Of a stretch of 51,077 nt of DNA, positions 23,500 to 33,113 are shown piece after piece (positions within the stretch are counted from its first letter, which is position 1; each line of letters opens with the position of its first letter). A model generated the notes under the pieces. The model searched no databases, had not been told where the DNA came from, and saw only the letters and a list, made by a program, of their open reading frames with translations. This DNA is from Fuchsiella alkaliacetigena. GTDB taxonomy: Bacteria; Bacillota; Halanaerobiia; Halobacteroidales; Acetohalobiaceae. The position numbers and the translations under genes were made by a program. The stretch covers positions 1 through 51,077 of the forward strand of contig NZ_JALKBZ010000018.1 of NCBI RefSeq assembly GCF_023227765.1, in the 5' to 3' direction.

Positions 23500-23688
23500 A
23501 TATGGAATTACGACTAACTTCATATTTATCAGCTATTACAGATGGCTTACGACCTTTAAGAACTTCTAGCACTATTTCCATTTTAAATTCAGGATCATAA
23601 GTTTGACCTTTTGGCATTATTTCTACCCCCTATAATTATTATAAAGTGTTAACTAACCTTTTGTCCAACATCAATAGGGGGCGTCACA
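23500..23688 (-). pseudogene. IS3-family orfA remnant, upstream part and IS tip
   Basis: On the minus strand an ATG at 23617, after AGGGGGTAG, encodes MPKGQTYDPEFKMEIVLEVL and on to VSRNSI, the classic N-terminal half of an IS3-type OrfA. It breaks exactly at the transposon target duplication and resumes at 20455. Upstream, TGTGACGCCCCCTATTGATG, read from 23688 inward, looks like the IS tip. The remaining gap to 23828 holds only the promoter of the next gene. Confidence 0.75.
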
Positions 23689-23751
23689 GCTTGGTCGCAT
23701 TTTTTATTTAGATTTCTTGTAAAGTGGTGTATTTATTTTACTATAAACTTT

Positions 23752-23760
23752 TGATATAAT
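23752..23760 (+). promoter_or_regulatory. Extended -10 promoter of the Crp/Fnr gene
   Basis: TGATATAAT is a perfect extended -10 element about 75 bp upstream of the gene. No clear -35 is visible. Confidence 0.5.
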
Positions 23761-23834
23761 GAAGGTAATTTATATTTAAAAGGGTCTTAAAAACTAGGGT
23801 ATGAAGCAAGAAACTTAACAAGGGGGGATTGATT

Positions 23835-24518
23835 TTGAAAGGATGTGTGCAATGTGCGGTGAGGATGAATACTATTTTAGCTGGACTAACTCCAGAAGAA
23901 TTAGCAGAAGTAGAAGAACTCTTGGTTCATCAGCAGTTAAAAAAAGGAGAAGTTATTTTTTGCGAAGGAGAAAAGATGCATGGTAGCTATATAGTTAAAT
24001 CAGGGGCGGTTAAGCTCTATAAGAGATCTCGCGAAGGCGAACGGCAGATTTTAAGAGTTTTAAAAGAGGGGGAAATAGCAGGCTTATGTGCTTTAAGAGC
24101 TAAAAGCAACTATGGACATACAGCTGAAACAATGGAAAAATCTATACTCTGCTACTTAAATAAAAATAAGTTAGATAAGTTGTTATCTCTCAATGAAGAT
24201 TTAAGTAGTAAATTTCTTAAAGTCTTAGCTGATGAGATAGATCGAGCTTATGAGAAAATTTATCTTTTAGGAACCAAATCAGCTAAAGAAAAGATGGCTA
24301 ATTTTTTAATGTCTTTAGCTGCTGGAAAAGATGAACCTGTAGAAGATGGGATCGAGTTAAGGTTAGCTATGTCTCGTGATGATATAGCAGATATGTTAGG
24401 GATATCTACCGAAACAGCTATTAGAGTACTTAGCGAATTTAAAGATAAAGATTTGATTTCTGGTCAAGGGAAGTATTTAATCATTGATGATGTTGATGAA
24501 CTAGAAAAGGTGGATTAA
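23835..24518 (+). CDS. Crp/Fnr-family transcriptional regulator
   Basis: The protein of about 227 residues has an N-terminal cyclic-nucleotide-type beta-barrel, a dimer helix and a winged helix whose recognition helix reads GISTETAIRVLSEF. The E and R of the FNR/CRP E-xxx-R contact are kept, while the FNR serine is replaced by Ile. The N-terminus has a CVQC pair, but not the full four-cysteine cluster pattern of E. coli FNR. The likely start is the TTG at 23835, seven bases after GGGGGG; the TTG at 23829 is too close to it. It lies near the hcp remnant and 10 kb from two promoters with FNR-like palindromes, so it is a good candidate nitrate/nitrite/NO or redox regulator. The signal is unknown. 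Confidence 0.88.
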   Translation: MKGCVQCAVRMNTILAGLTPEELAEVEELLVHQQLKKGEVIFCEGEKMHGSYIVKSGAVKLYKRSREGERQILRVLKEGEIAGLCALRAKSNYGHTAETMEKSILCYLNKNKLDKLLSLNEDLSSKFLKVLADEIDRAYEKIYLLGTKSAKEKMANFLMSLAAGKDEPVEDGIELRLAMSRDDIADMLGISTETAIRVLSEFKDKDLISGQGKYLIIDDVDELEKVD

Positions 24519-24741
24519 TACTTTCTTTTTGTAGAGCCTGCCTAGAGCAAGATTCAGAGTACCTTACTTAAGTTATAACAGCTGCTATTTGATTAGAAAG
24601 TATATATGCCGTAAAATAGTCACAAATTTTTGGAAACTTTAATAAACTACTTTTACAGCAGTAAAGAAAGTAAAATATTTTCATATTATAAAGCTAGTCT
24701 TTGTAATATAAAGTTAAGACTTTACCTGGTTGTTTTAAACA

Positions 24742-24750
24742 TGATATAAT
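24742..24750 (+). promoter_or_regulatory. Extended -10 promoter of the chemotaxis cluster
   Basis: TGATATAAT matches an extended -10 element. The transcript would have a leader of about 180 bases containing the 18-bp palindrome AAAGTACTTAAGTACTTT (24786-24803). I see nothing else supportable in the 416-bp gap 24519-24934. Confidence 0.5.
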
Positions 24751-24934
24751 TTCAATAATTAAAGATGTAAGTCAGCAATGTGAAAAAAGTACTTAAGTAC
24801 TTTCTAAAAAAGAAGTAAATAAAACAAGGAAGATTGTGAAAAAATGTAGAAGTAATACATAAGTTATTTCTAATTTTTCTGTTTATTTTAGATTTGTTTT
24901 TCAAAGATTTAACGGAGGTGAGAACTATTAAGTT

Positions 24935-25315
24935 ATGGGAAAATTAATTTTTGCTGTAGATGATTCTAAGACTGTGAGAGCGTCTTTGAAATATACTTTG
25001 GAAAAAAATAATTATGAGGTTATGTTAGCAGAAAATGGAGCAGAGGGAGTTGAGCTCTTAGAAGGCTTAGAAGCTAAGGGCCAGCAGCCGGCAATGATTA
25101 TTACTGATATCAATATGCCTAAAATGGACGGAATAACCTTTATTAAAGAGGTTAAGAAGATGTCCAGCTTTAAGTTTCTACCTATCTTGGTGTTAACTAC
25201 GGAGTCTCAAGAAAGCAAAAAGATGGAGGGAAAGAAAGCAGGAGCGACCGGTTGGTTAGTGAAACCCTTTAAACCTGAACAACTAATAAATGTAGTTCAA
25301 AAACTTGCTAAGTAA
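24935..25315 (+). CDS. cheY: CheY-like response regulator
   Basis: The 126-residue single receiver domain has acidic residues D9 and D10, phosphoacceptor D58 (IITDINMPKMDG), the switch Thr region near 88 (LVLTTES) and K110 (GWLVKPF). With no output domain and CheA next door, it is the CheY that carries the signal to the flagellar motor or to another target. The ribosome site is GGAGGTGAG. It heads the chemotaxis operon. Confidence 0.92.
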   Translation: MGKLIFAVDDSKTVRASLKYTLEKNNYEVMLAENGAEGVELLEGLEAKGQQPAMIITDINMPKMDGITFIKEVKKMSSFKFLPILVLTTESQESKKMEGKKAGATGWLVKPFKPEQLINVVQKLAK

Positions 25316-25328
25316 GGGGGACTAGTTA

Positions 25329-27461
25329 ATGACAGATGAAAGTTTAGTTCAAACTTTTATAGAAGAAACTGAAGAGAATTTAGAAGTTTTAGAGACAGGA
25401 CTATTAGAGCTAGAAAAGAAGCCTCAAAATCAAGAACTAATCGATGAGGTTTTTAGGGCTATGCATAGCATTAAGGGTGGAGCTGGCCTAGTTGGTTTGA
25501 CTAAGATTAGTGATATCTCTCATTATTTAGAAAATATCTTGGAAGAAGTTCGTCAAGCTAATATTAAAGCTACGGAAGAGGTCTTCACTTTGCTTTTTTC
25601 TGGTACCGACTTATTAAGACAGATGGTACAGAATAATGACTTAAGAGGTGAGAACTTAGCAGCAGAGATTGAAGATTTAAAGAGTGCCTTGCAACTATAT
25701 CATGGGAAATTGGAAGACCAAGAGATTCAATCAACAGAGACATCATCGGTTCAGCCTGAACAAAGTGCAGAGAAAAGGTATTATAAGGTTGATCTTGAAT
25801 TTAGAAAGGATATATTTGAAACTGGAACTGATCCTCTAATGCTGTTATTGGAATTGAATGAGTGCGGTAATATTTTGGAGTCTTATGTGAATGCTACTGA
25901 TCTAGACTGTCTCTACGAACTAGACCCTCATAAGCTATATATAGCTTGGACTGTATTTTTAGAATCTGAGCAGGATATTGAAGATATAGAGGATATATTT
26001 ATATTTGTCAAAGAGGATAATAATATAAATATTACTGATATTAGTGATGAGCTAGATCACTGGTTTAGTGGTGATAAAAAGACGGGAGAGTTACTGGTGG
26101 AAAGAGGTTTAATTTCTCCCGGAGATGTAGAGAAAGTTTTAGCAAAACAAAAGAAGATTGGTGAGCTTTTAGCTGAACAGGGTAAGGTTTTTGATGGTCA
26201 AGTGGATAAAATAGTTGATATTCAAAAAAACTTTCGGAAAAGCAAAAAGACTAAAACAGTACGAGTTGAAACTAGTATTTTAGAAGGTGTTTTAAATGAT
26301 ATAGCTGAACTATTAATAGCTCAATCTAGAGTTAAAGACCTAACGTTAGATCTTACTAATAAGATGGATCGTTCTTTGCAAGCGGAGTTAATTAATTCCT
26401 TTCAGGAAGTAGATAAAATAATTAGACAGGTGCAAGAAGAAATTTTAAGTGCTAGTATGATTCCGATTGGAGGAACCTTTACTAGAGTGCAAAGAATTGT
26501 TAGGGATATAGCTAAGGAAAGGGATAAAGAGGTAGAGCTGATAATCAAGGGCAAAGATACTGAACTAGATAGAAGGATTATTGAGCAATTAGCTGACCCA
26601 TTAAAGCATTTAGTTAGGAATGCTATTGACCACGGAATAGAAACACCTGCTAAACGTAAAGAGCTAGGTAAGCCCTCTAAAGGAACTATTAAGCTAAATG
26701 CTTTTCATCAAGAAGGTAATATTGTAATTGAAATTAGCGATGATGGACAAGGGATTGATGAAGAAGCTGTGCTGAACAAAGCTATCGAAAGAGGCGTAGT
26801 TGAAGTTGGTCAAGACCTTTCCGAAGCAGAGATTAAAAACTTGTTATTTAAGCCGGGCTTTTCTACTGCTAAAGAGGTAACTGATGTTTCAGGTCGAGGA
26901 GTAGGCTTAGATGTAGTGATGAATAATATTAAGAGCATTCGGGGCGATATTAAGATCTTTTCTGAAAAGAATGAAGGAACTAAGTTTCAGATTAAGCTGC
27001 CGCTTACCTTAGCTATTATTGACGGAATAATTATTCGGGTTGAAGAGGAAAGACTCTTGATTCCCTTGACTTCTATAATTGAGTTCGTTGATGCTAGAAA
27101 ACAGGATATTAAACAGGTAGAGGGTCAGGGTTTAATAGTCAATCTTAGAGATAAGTACATACCTTACTTTACTTTATATCGACTATTGAAGATGGGAGAT
27201 CGACCCATTAAAACTGATGAAGGAATTTTGATTATTCTTAAAGATGGTCAGAAAAATATTGCTTTACAGGCTGATGAGATAATTGGTCAAGAACAGGTGG
27301 TTATTAAGAATGTTAAGAAGAATATGGGCCAGGCGGAAGGAATTGCTGGAGCTACTATTTTAGGTGATGGTGAAGTAGCTTTAATCTTAGATGTTTCTTC
27401 TCTGTTCCGTTTAATCAGAAAAAGATTAGATGATGGGCAGGGGCTTACTAATCAGCTTTGA
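25329..27461 (+). CDS. cheA: Chemotaxis histidine kinase CheA
   Basis: The 710-residue kinase has an N-terminal HPt with phospho-His46 (MHSIKGGAGLVG), a middle region with an acidic-rich module, the dimerisation helices, a CheA-type catalytic domain (HLVRNAIDHGIE, DDGQGID and GRGVGLDVV) and a C-terminal CheW-like domain. The segment at about 250-300 (TGELLVERGLISPGDVEKVL and a second similar unit) resembles short tandem modules seen in some CheA linkers. No separate cheW lies in this cluster, so coupling needs a CheW from elsewhere or relies on the CheA C-terminal domain. Confidence 0.95.
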   Translation: MTDESLVQTFIEETEENLEVLETGLLELEKKPQNQELIDEVFRAMHSIKGGAGLVGLTKISDISHYLENILEEVRQANIKATEEVFTLLFSGTDLLRQMVQNNDLRGENLAAEIEDLKSALQLYHGKLEDQEIQSTETSSVQPEQSAEKRYYKVDLEFRKDIFETGTDPLMLLLELNECGNILESYVNATDLDCLYELDPHKLYIAWTVFLESEQDIEDIEDIFIFVKEDNNINITDISDELDHWFSGDKKTGELLVERGLISPGDVEKVLAKQKKIGELLAEQGKVFDGQVDKIVDIQKNFRKSKKTKTVRVETSILEGVLNDIAELLIAQSRVKDLTLDLTNKMDRSLQAELINSFQEVDKIIRQVQEEILSASMIPIGGTFTRVQRIVRDIAKERDKEVELIIKGKDTELDRRIIEQLADPLKHLVRNAIDHGIETPAKRKELGKPSKGTIKLNAFHQEGNIVIEISDDGQGIDEEAVLNKAIERGVVEVGQDLSEAEIKNLLFKPGFSTAKEVTDVSGRGVGLDVVMNNIKSIRGDIKIFSEKNEGTKFQIKLPLTLAIIDGIIIRVEEERLLIPLTSIIEFVDARKQDIKQVEGQGLIVNLRDKYIPYFTLYRLLKMGDRPIKTDEGILIILKDGQKNIALQADEIIGQEQVVIKNVKKNMGQAEGIAGATILGDGEVALILDVSSLFRLIRKRLDDGQGLTNQL

Positions 27462-27493
27462 TTTAAGCTGTTTTTTAGGAGTGTGGTAGATGT

Positions 27494-28354
27494 ATGGCTG
27501 AAAAAACAAATAAAGGTAGACTCTCAGAAGCAGAGTTTGAAAGAATCCGGCGTTTAGTCTATGATTCTATAGGAGTTAATCTAACCGATAGTAAGAAGCC
27601 TTTGATTATTTCCCGACTTTCTAAAAGGCTTAGAAAGTTAAACTTAAGTACTTTTGATGAGTATATTGATTTTTTAGAGAAAGATTCAGCTGAGTTAGAA
27701 ACTATGTTTAATCTAATTACTACTAACGTAACTAAGTTTTTTCGAGAGGATCATCACTTTGAGTATTTAAAGCATTCTTTTTTACCTAAGTTGGAGGCTG
27801 AAGCTCAAAGATCAGCTCGAAAGAAGAGCTTAAGAGCTTGGTCGGCTGGCTGTTCTACCGGTGAAGAACCTTATAGCTTAGCTATAGTATTAAAGGATTA
27901 CTTTGCCGAGCAAGAGGATTGGCAGATATCCATTTTAGCTTCGGATATTAATACCGAGGTATTGCGAGAGGCTCAAGAGGGAGTTTATATTCAAAAAAAG
28001 GTAGAAGATATTCCCTATGAGCTATTGACTAAGTATTTTAAATTAGGTACGGGCCCTAATCAAGGTCTGTTCAAAGTAAAAAAGTCTCTGCGGAGCTTGA
28101 TTTCTTTTAAACAGATTAACTTAACTAGCCCAGAGCCGTATCCTATTGGGGAAGAGTTAGATATCATCTTTTGTCGTAATGTTTTTATTTACTTTAACCT
28201 TCAAACTCAAAAGAGAGTTTTAAAGCGCTTTTATGAACACTTGGCTCCTGGTGGCTTGCTAATGCTGGGCCATTCAGAAAAAATTGACCTAATGGATGAA
28301 GAAGCTGGAGATTGGCGTTTAGTCGAAGCTACTATATACCAAAGACTCCCTTAA
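27494..28354 (+). CDS. cheR: Chemotaxis methyltransferase CheR
   Basis: The 286-residue enzyme methylates receptor glutamates with S-adenosylmethionine. It shows the N-terminal helical domain (ITTNVTKFFREDHHFEYL) and the SAM site RAWSAGCSTGEEPYSLAI, plus DIIFCRNVFIYF. No cheB methylesterase gene is in the window. CheD follows and provides the other receptor-modifying activity. Confidence 0.95.
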   Translation: MAEKTNKGRLSEAEFERIRRLVYDSIGVNLTDSKKPLIISRLSKRLRKLNLSTFDEYIDFLEKDSAELETMFNLITTNVTKFFREDHHFEYLKHSFLPKLEAEAQRSARKKSLRAWSAGCSTGEEPYSLAIVLKDYFAEQEDWQISILASDINTEVLREAQEGVYIQKKVEDIPYELLTKYFKLGTGPNQGLFKVKKSLRSLISFKQINLTSPEPYPIGEELDIIFCRNVFIYFNLQTQKRVLKRFYEHLAPGGLLMLGHSEKIDLMDEEAGDWRLVEATIYQRLP

Positions 28355-28369
28355 AAGGAGGATCGTTTA

Positions 28370-28957
28370 GTGAGGAAAAGATTCGATACTAAATTTAATC
28401 GCTATGTCTACGAGATATTTACTGGAGAATGGCATACTACTACAGAACAAAATATTGTATTGCAGACCTTATTAGGCTCTTGTGTTTCAGTCTGTATGAG
28501 AGATAGAGTTAGCAAAGTCTCAGGGATAAACCACTTTATGCTGCCCAGTACTAGGCAACTGGAGGATATAATACATAATGAAGATGCTCGCTATGGAATT
28601 CACGCTATGGAAATTATGATTAATAATATGATGAAGTTAGGAGCTCATAGAGGAGGTTTGGAGGCTAAAGTTTTTGGAGGAGGCAAAGTAGTTAAAGGTA
28701 GTTTAAATAATGTAGCTGAATCCAATGTAGAATTTGTATTAACCTTTTTAAATATGGAAAATATTCCTATTGTAGCTAGTGACTTAGGAGGGAAGGGAGG
28801 TAGAAAAATCTACTTTTTACCTGATAGTTTTACAGTTTATTTAAAAAGAATTGAGATATCTGAACAGATCAAGGATACTGTAGCTGAAGAGAAGAGGTTA
28901 CTAAAGAAAATGAAGTCGAGTGCTGAAAAAGAGAGTGAATTGACACTTTTTGAATAA
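28370..28957 (+). CDS. cheD: Chemoreceptor glutamine deamidase CheD
   Basis: The 195-residue protein deamidates receptor glutamines. The catalytic Cys38 lies in LGSCVSVCMRD and His55 in GINHFMLP, in the family positions. The GTG start follows AGGAGG. CheC, its usual partner phosphatase, is absent here, although the coiled-coil protein at 31214 has a CheZ-like motif and might fill that role. Confidence 0.92.
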   Translation: MRKRFDTKFNRYVYEIFTGEWHTTTEQNIVLQTLLGSCVSVCMRDRVSKVSGINHFMLPSTRQLEDIIHNEDARYGIHAMEIMINNMMKLGAHRGGLEAKVFGGGKVVKGSLNNVAESNVEFVLTFLNMENIPIVASDLGGKGGRKIYFLPDSFTVYLKRIEISEQIKDTVAEEKRLLKKMKSSAEKESELTLFE

Positions 28958-29005
28958 TTACTTTTTAAACTATAGTTTGCTAAACTATTATAGGAGGTGG
29001 GTAAT

Positions 29006-30739
29006 ATGAAATTAAATATCAGACCCAAATTATTAATAGGTTTTGGAATAGTTCTGTTATTGATGATAGTTATGGCTAGTGTTTCTTTTATAATGGTAAA
29101 TAGAGTTGATGAAGCTAATACTGCTGCTCTAGATAATATGGAGACTATAATCTTTAGCGTAGAAAAAGAGGTAGATCACTTAGACTGGGTTAATCAGTTA
29201 GCCGATACCTTTATTTCAGGGGAAGAGTTTACCGGTGAGCTGGATGCTAGTCAGTGTGACTTTGGATTATGGTACTATAATACTTTGGAGTCGGAGGAGT
29301 TTGAAGAAAGTAGTAGAGAGTTTCAAGAGATATTTTTAGCAATTGAGGAACCACATATAGACTTACATGAATCAGCTGCAGAAATTGTAGATATTTTTGC
29401 CGAAGGCGGTTTAGACTCTGAAGAAGCCTACGAAGAAGCTTTGGCAGTTTATCAGACGGAAACTCAAGAGCATCTAGCTGAGGTTAGAGCAAGTCTAGAT
29501 GAACTAGAAGCATATTTAGATGCTGAACGAGCTGATTATGTAGCGGGAGCTGCCCAGCAAGGGGAGGCTGCTCAACAGGTTTTAATTATTGCTTCTATTT
29601 TAGCGGTAATTATTTCTGTAGCTATCGCCTTATTTTTAAGTGGTAGAATTTCCAGGCCTGTAAATGAAGTAGTGGACTTTTTAGAGGAAGCTACCGAGCG
29701 GGGAGGAGATCTAACGCAGACCATCGATGTTGCTGCTAATGATGAAATAGGTGATTTAGCTTACTGGTTTAATGCCTTTATTGCTAAGTTAAACGATATA
29801 ATGTTAAAGGTTCGTGATTCTTCCGATATGGTCAGTAACTCAGCGGAAGAGATTTCTACTGGTAATCAGGATCTTTCGCAACGAACTCAGGAGCAGGCTT
29901 CTTCTTTAGAGGAGTTTTCATCTACTATTGAAGAGATAGCTTCTTCTATTAATGCCTCCTCGGCTAATGCTAGCGAAGCCGATAATCTTTCCACTCAGAC
30001 TTTAGAAAGTGTTGAACAAGGGGAAGAGGTAATCGATGAAATGCAAGGTGCTATGGAAGAGATTACTGATAGTAGTCAGGATATTGCGGAGATAATCTCT
30101 AAAGTTAACGATATTGCTTTTCAGACTAACTTATTAGCCTTAAATGCAGCAGTAGAGGCAGCGCGAGCCGGTGAAGCTGGACAAGGTTTTGCAGTAGTAG
30201 CGGCCGAAGTTAGAAACTTAGCTGGGCGTACGGCTGAGTCTGCTGAAGAGATAGAAAAGTTAATTAATAATAGCATTGAGCGGATCAATAGAGGAAATAG
30301 ACTGATGGAGGAAACAGATGAAGTATTAGCAGAAATTGTAGTTAATGCTCAAAAGATAACCGATGTAATAGGAGAGATTGCTGCTGCCTTAAAAGAACAG
30401 GATGTGGCTGCCGATGAAATCAGCAGTGCAGTAGAGGAGTTAAACCAAGTTACTCAGCAAAATGCTTCTTTAGTGGAGGAGATTGCTAGTTCTAGTGAGA
30501 ATATGAATAGTGAGGCGGCTCAGTTAAAAAGTTTAGTTTCTAACTTCGAGCTAGCAGAGCAAAATAGAAATATAAGTCACAGAGAAGAGAATCAACAAGG
30601 GAGGTCGATGAATAGAGATAATAAAGTAAGGAATCAGGATAGAATAAATGAAAAAAAGATGAGCAATGAAAGCTCAGAGGCTGCTTCGACTTCTGAAGAA
30701 GGTAATTACTTTAATGAAGATGATTTTGAAAAATTCTAA
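29006..30739 (+). CDS. Methyl-accepting chemotaxis protein with CZB-like sensor
   Basis: The receptor of about 577 residues has a first membrane helix ([20 protein letters not shown]), an extracytoplasmic domain of about 150 residues, a second helix ([20 protein letters not shown]), HAMP and an MCP signalling domain with the tip [20 protein letters not shown]. The sensor contains [14 protein letters not shown] and [10 protein letters not shown], the His-Cys-His-His set of CZB zinc-binding domains, here outside the membrane. ATG at 29006 fits the GGAGGTGG site; a GTG at 28997 overlaps it. The acidic, charged C-terminal tail lacks a CheR tether. Confidence 0.93.
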   Translation: MKLNIRPKLLIGFGIVLLLMIVMASVSFIMVNRVDEANTAALDNMETIIFSVEKEVDHLDWVNQLADTFISGEEFTGELDASQCDFGLWYYNTLESEEFEESSREFQEIFLAIEEPHIDLHESAAEIVDIFAEGGLDSEEAYEEALAVYQTETQEHLAEVRASLDELEAYLDAERADYVAGAAQQGEAAQQVLIIASILAVIISVAIALFLSGRISRPVNEVVDFLEEATERGGDLTQTIDVAANDEIGDLAYWFNAFIAKLNDIMLKVRDSSDMVSNSAEEISTGNQDLSQRTQEQASSLEEFSSTIEEIASSINASSANASEADNLSTQTLESVEQGEEVIDEMQGAMEEITDSSQDIAEIISKVNDIAFQTNLLALNAAVEAARAGEAGQGFAVVAAEVRNLAGRTAESAEEIEKLINNSIERINRGNRLMEETDEVLAEIVVNAQKITDVIGEIAAALKEQDVAADEISSAVEELNQVTQQNASLVEEIASSSENMNSEAAQLKSLVSNFELAEQNRNISHREENQQGRSMNRDNKVRNQDRINEKKMSNESSEAASTSEEGNYFNEDDFEKF

Positions 30740-30792
30740 GTTTTTGCGGAAGCTTTTTCAGTTTCCATAATATAAATTAGGAGGGATTCAAA

Positions 30793-31104
30793 ATGCAAAT
30801 TAAGAAGGAAGAAGGCTATAAGGCTACTATTACTCCGGAGTCTAGAATTGATATTACTAATTCACAGGATTTAAAAGAGGATTTGCTGGCTATCTATGAA
30901 GAAGGCTATGAAGAAATTATAATTGACTTTACTAATGTGGATAGCATAGACAGCTCTGGCTTAGGAAAGCTGTTGCTCTTTCATAAAAAGCTGAAGGAAA
31001 GAGATGGTAAGTTGAGAATTATCAATGTCAGCAGTGATTACGTAAAGAAGATGTTTAAGATGATTCATCTAAATAAAGTAATAGATATTGAGGGATTAAG
31101 TTAA
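30793..31104 (+). CDS. STAS-domain anti-anti-sigma-type protein
   Basis: The 103-residue single STAS domain has the phosphoserine loop DSIDSSGLGKLLLF (about 50-63). Such proteins bind or release a kinase/anti-sigma partner depending on phosphorylation. The protein at 33114 carries both a PP2C-type phosphatase and an HATPase, so it could remove and add that phosphate. The position directly after the receptor suggests a signal branch parallel to CheA-CheY. Confidence 0.9.
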   Translation: MQIKKEEGYKATITPESRIDITNSQDLKEDLLAIYEEGYEEIIIDFTNVDSIDSSGLGKLLLFHKKLKERDGKLRIINVSSDYVKKMFKMIHLNKVIDIEGLS

Positions 31105-31119
31105 GATTATTAATAATAT

Positions 31120-31187
31120 AGGCCTGGGTTTAGTAATGCTAGCTAGCACAAAATAGGATTTATCTGCTGAACTCAGGCCTTAATTTA
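31120..31187 (+). terminator. Terminator after the STAS gene
   Basis: AGGCCTGGGTTTA (31120-31132) pairs with TGAACTCAGGCCT (31168-31180), with a TAATTTATT tail. It may be partial, because the following gene continues in the same direction. Confidence 0.65.
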
Positions 31188-31213
31188 TTATAGGAAAGGG
31201 GCTAGGTTAGCTA

Positions 31214-33034
31214 ATGGGGAAAGTTGATTTAGAACCTCAAGTTAAAGAATTAACTTCTGCAATAGATGAGTTAATAAATCAGACTCAAGATATTTATGGG
31301 AGTATTTATCAGCAGTTGCCTGAGATTGAAAGGGAAATAGAGTTGACTATTCAAGAAATGGACATTTTACTAGAGTACTTTTTGCCTTCAAATGATAAGC
31401 AGATAGCGGAGAGTAGTGATTCTGAAGATATGTATAAGCTATCTGAGGTTTTATCAACAATTTCTGCTAATTTAAGTCAAAATAGAAAAAAGATGATCGA
31501 TGAAGAGACTATTCGTCAGACAATAGATAGTCTATTACTTAATAAAGAGGATGCTGCTAAGCAGATTAACATTGATCATCTTACTGATAAATTGATTGAA
31601 ATTAAAGAGCGAGTTACAGATGTAGAACTGATAGCAATGAATGCTATGATTTATGCTGCTAACTTAGAAAATGGAGGAGTTGGTTTTGGTGTAGTGGCCG
31701 ATAATATTAAAAAGGTAGCTACTGAACTTAAAAGTTATTATACTGAGATGCAGAGTTCGGCTAATAAGCTTTATAACTGGAATTTGCAGTTTGTAGAAAA
31801 CTTAGAAAAGTTATTAGAGTGTCATCAACAGTTAAATATAGAACAGATAGATCAGTTTGAGGAGATTATTTCGGTGATTTTTGAATCTTTAACTATAATC
31901 AACGAACTATTAGCGGATTTAATTGAAAATATTAAAGTAGCTATGGAGCCTATACAAGAACTGATGATTTCTATTCAGAGTCAGGATCTGATTGAGCAGA
32001 ACTTGGAGTTTATAAATAATGGTTTAAATAGTATTCGCGAGCTGGAATCGGAATTTATAAAAGAGGGTAAAGTAGATTTTCAACTGTTTACAGTTCAATT
32101 TTTGGATTTGGCGGTGGATTCTTTAGATATAGTTAAAGAGGAGCTTAATAGTTCTTTAAATGAACTATGTACTTGCTTAGATAAAATAAGGGATGATACA
32201 AATAGTCTGCGTCAGGATGGGAAGCTGATTACTGACTTTTTAGGAGGAGAGCAGGAACTAAATACTTATAGTAGTGTAGAGGAGATATTTAAAGAGATAA
32301 ACTCTTTTATTGAACAGTTTTCGGTAGGACTGCTTAGATTAGAGCAAGAGATTGAGGATATTTCTGACTTTGATCACCACTTTTATAAATTGGTAACTGA
32401 AATAGAAGAATGGATTATTTCTATTAAAGGACGAGTTGATTTTTTACAGAAGCTTAAGCTATTAAGTAAGATTGAACTATCTCGCTTAGAAACAGGAAAT
32501 AAGTCTTTCGGGCAGGAAATAAGTCAGATATCTGCTGAAATTGCTGCGGAGGTTGAGGATAATGAAGAGCTTGTTTGGGAGCTTAAGGAGTCTTTAGAGG
32601 TGGATTTAGAGAAGTTTAAGGACATTCTGAATGTTAATCAGGAAAATATTGGTGATATGAGTGGAAAAATTTCTGTGTGTCAAGAAGAGTTAGGTATGGT
32701 AGAGCAGTTAATTTCGGAAGCTATTTGGGCCCTCAGGTCTTCAGCCGAGAGATTATTTGCAGAGATTGATGAAATAACTGAGGAACTGTTGGCGGCTCAA
32801 AACTTACTACATAGATTACAGGAGATAGAAGAGCAGTTACTGAAATTAAAAAATGAAAACGAGGTTCAGCTAATAGAACTGACAGGTATTGATGCTAGAG
32901 AACAAAGTTTAGAAAAAGCAAAGCTGCGAGAGCTTTTGGCAGAGTTTGAGCAGAAGCAGATTAGTATTAATAGCAGTAAAAATGATGATTTTAATGATGG
33001 AGAAGATGCTGAAGAAGGCTTGGTACTTTTTTAA
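31214..33034 (+). CDS. Soluble coiled-coil MCP-like protein with CheZ-like motif
   Basis: I do not recognise a named family. The 606-residue protein has no signal or membrane helix and is almost wholly alpha-helical with heptad-rich, Glu-rich coiled coils. At about 135-175, ELIAMNAMIYAANLENGGVG followed by FGVVADNIKKVA is a degenerate form of the MCP hairpin tip. At about 250-275, MISIQSQDLIEQNLEFI has the D-xxx-Q spacing of the CheZ phosphatase active site (QDLTGQ in E. coli). The C-terminal third is further coiled coil with an acidic tail ending GLVLF. It lies between the STAS protein and the SpoIIE-type protein. It could be a soluble receptor, a scaffold or a CheY-phosphate phosphatase; these are inferences. 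Confidence 0.7.
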   Translation: MGKVDLEPQVKELTSAIDELINQTQDIYGSIYQQLPEIEREIELTIQEMDILLEYFLPSNDKQIAESSDSEDMYKLSEVLSTISANLSQNRKKMIDEETIRQTIDSLLLNKEDAAKQINIDHLTDKLIEIKERVTDVELIAMNAMIYAANLENGGVGFGVVADNIKKVATELKSYYTEMQSSANKLYNWNLQFVENLEKLLECHQQLNIEQIDQFEEIISVIFESLTIINELLADLIENIKVAMEPIQELMISIQSQDLIEQNLEFINNGLNSIRELESEFIKEGKVDFQLFTVQFLDLAVDSLDIVKEELNSSLNELCTCLDKIRDDTNSLRQDGKLITDFLGGEQELNTYSSVEEIFKEINSFIEQFSVGLLRLEQEIEDISDFDHHFYKLVTEIEEWIISIKGRVDFLQKLKLLSKIELSRLETGNKSFGQEISQISAEIAAEVEDNEELVWELKESLEVDLEKFKDILNVNQENIGDMSGKISVCQEELGMVEQLISEAIWALRSSAERLFAEIDEITEELLAAQNLLHRLQEIEEQLLKLKNENEVQLIELTGIDAREQSLEKAKLRELLAEFEQKQISINSSKNDDFNDGEDAEEGLVLF

Positions 33035-33113
33035 ATAGATTTGAATTATGGTGATAAACTGCTTATTTTTTGATGTTTGAAGTTTATAGTGGGATTAAGG
33101 TGGTGAATTTTTT

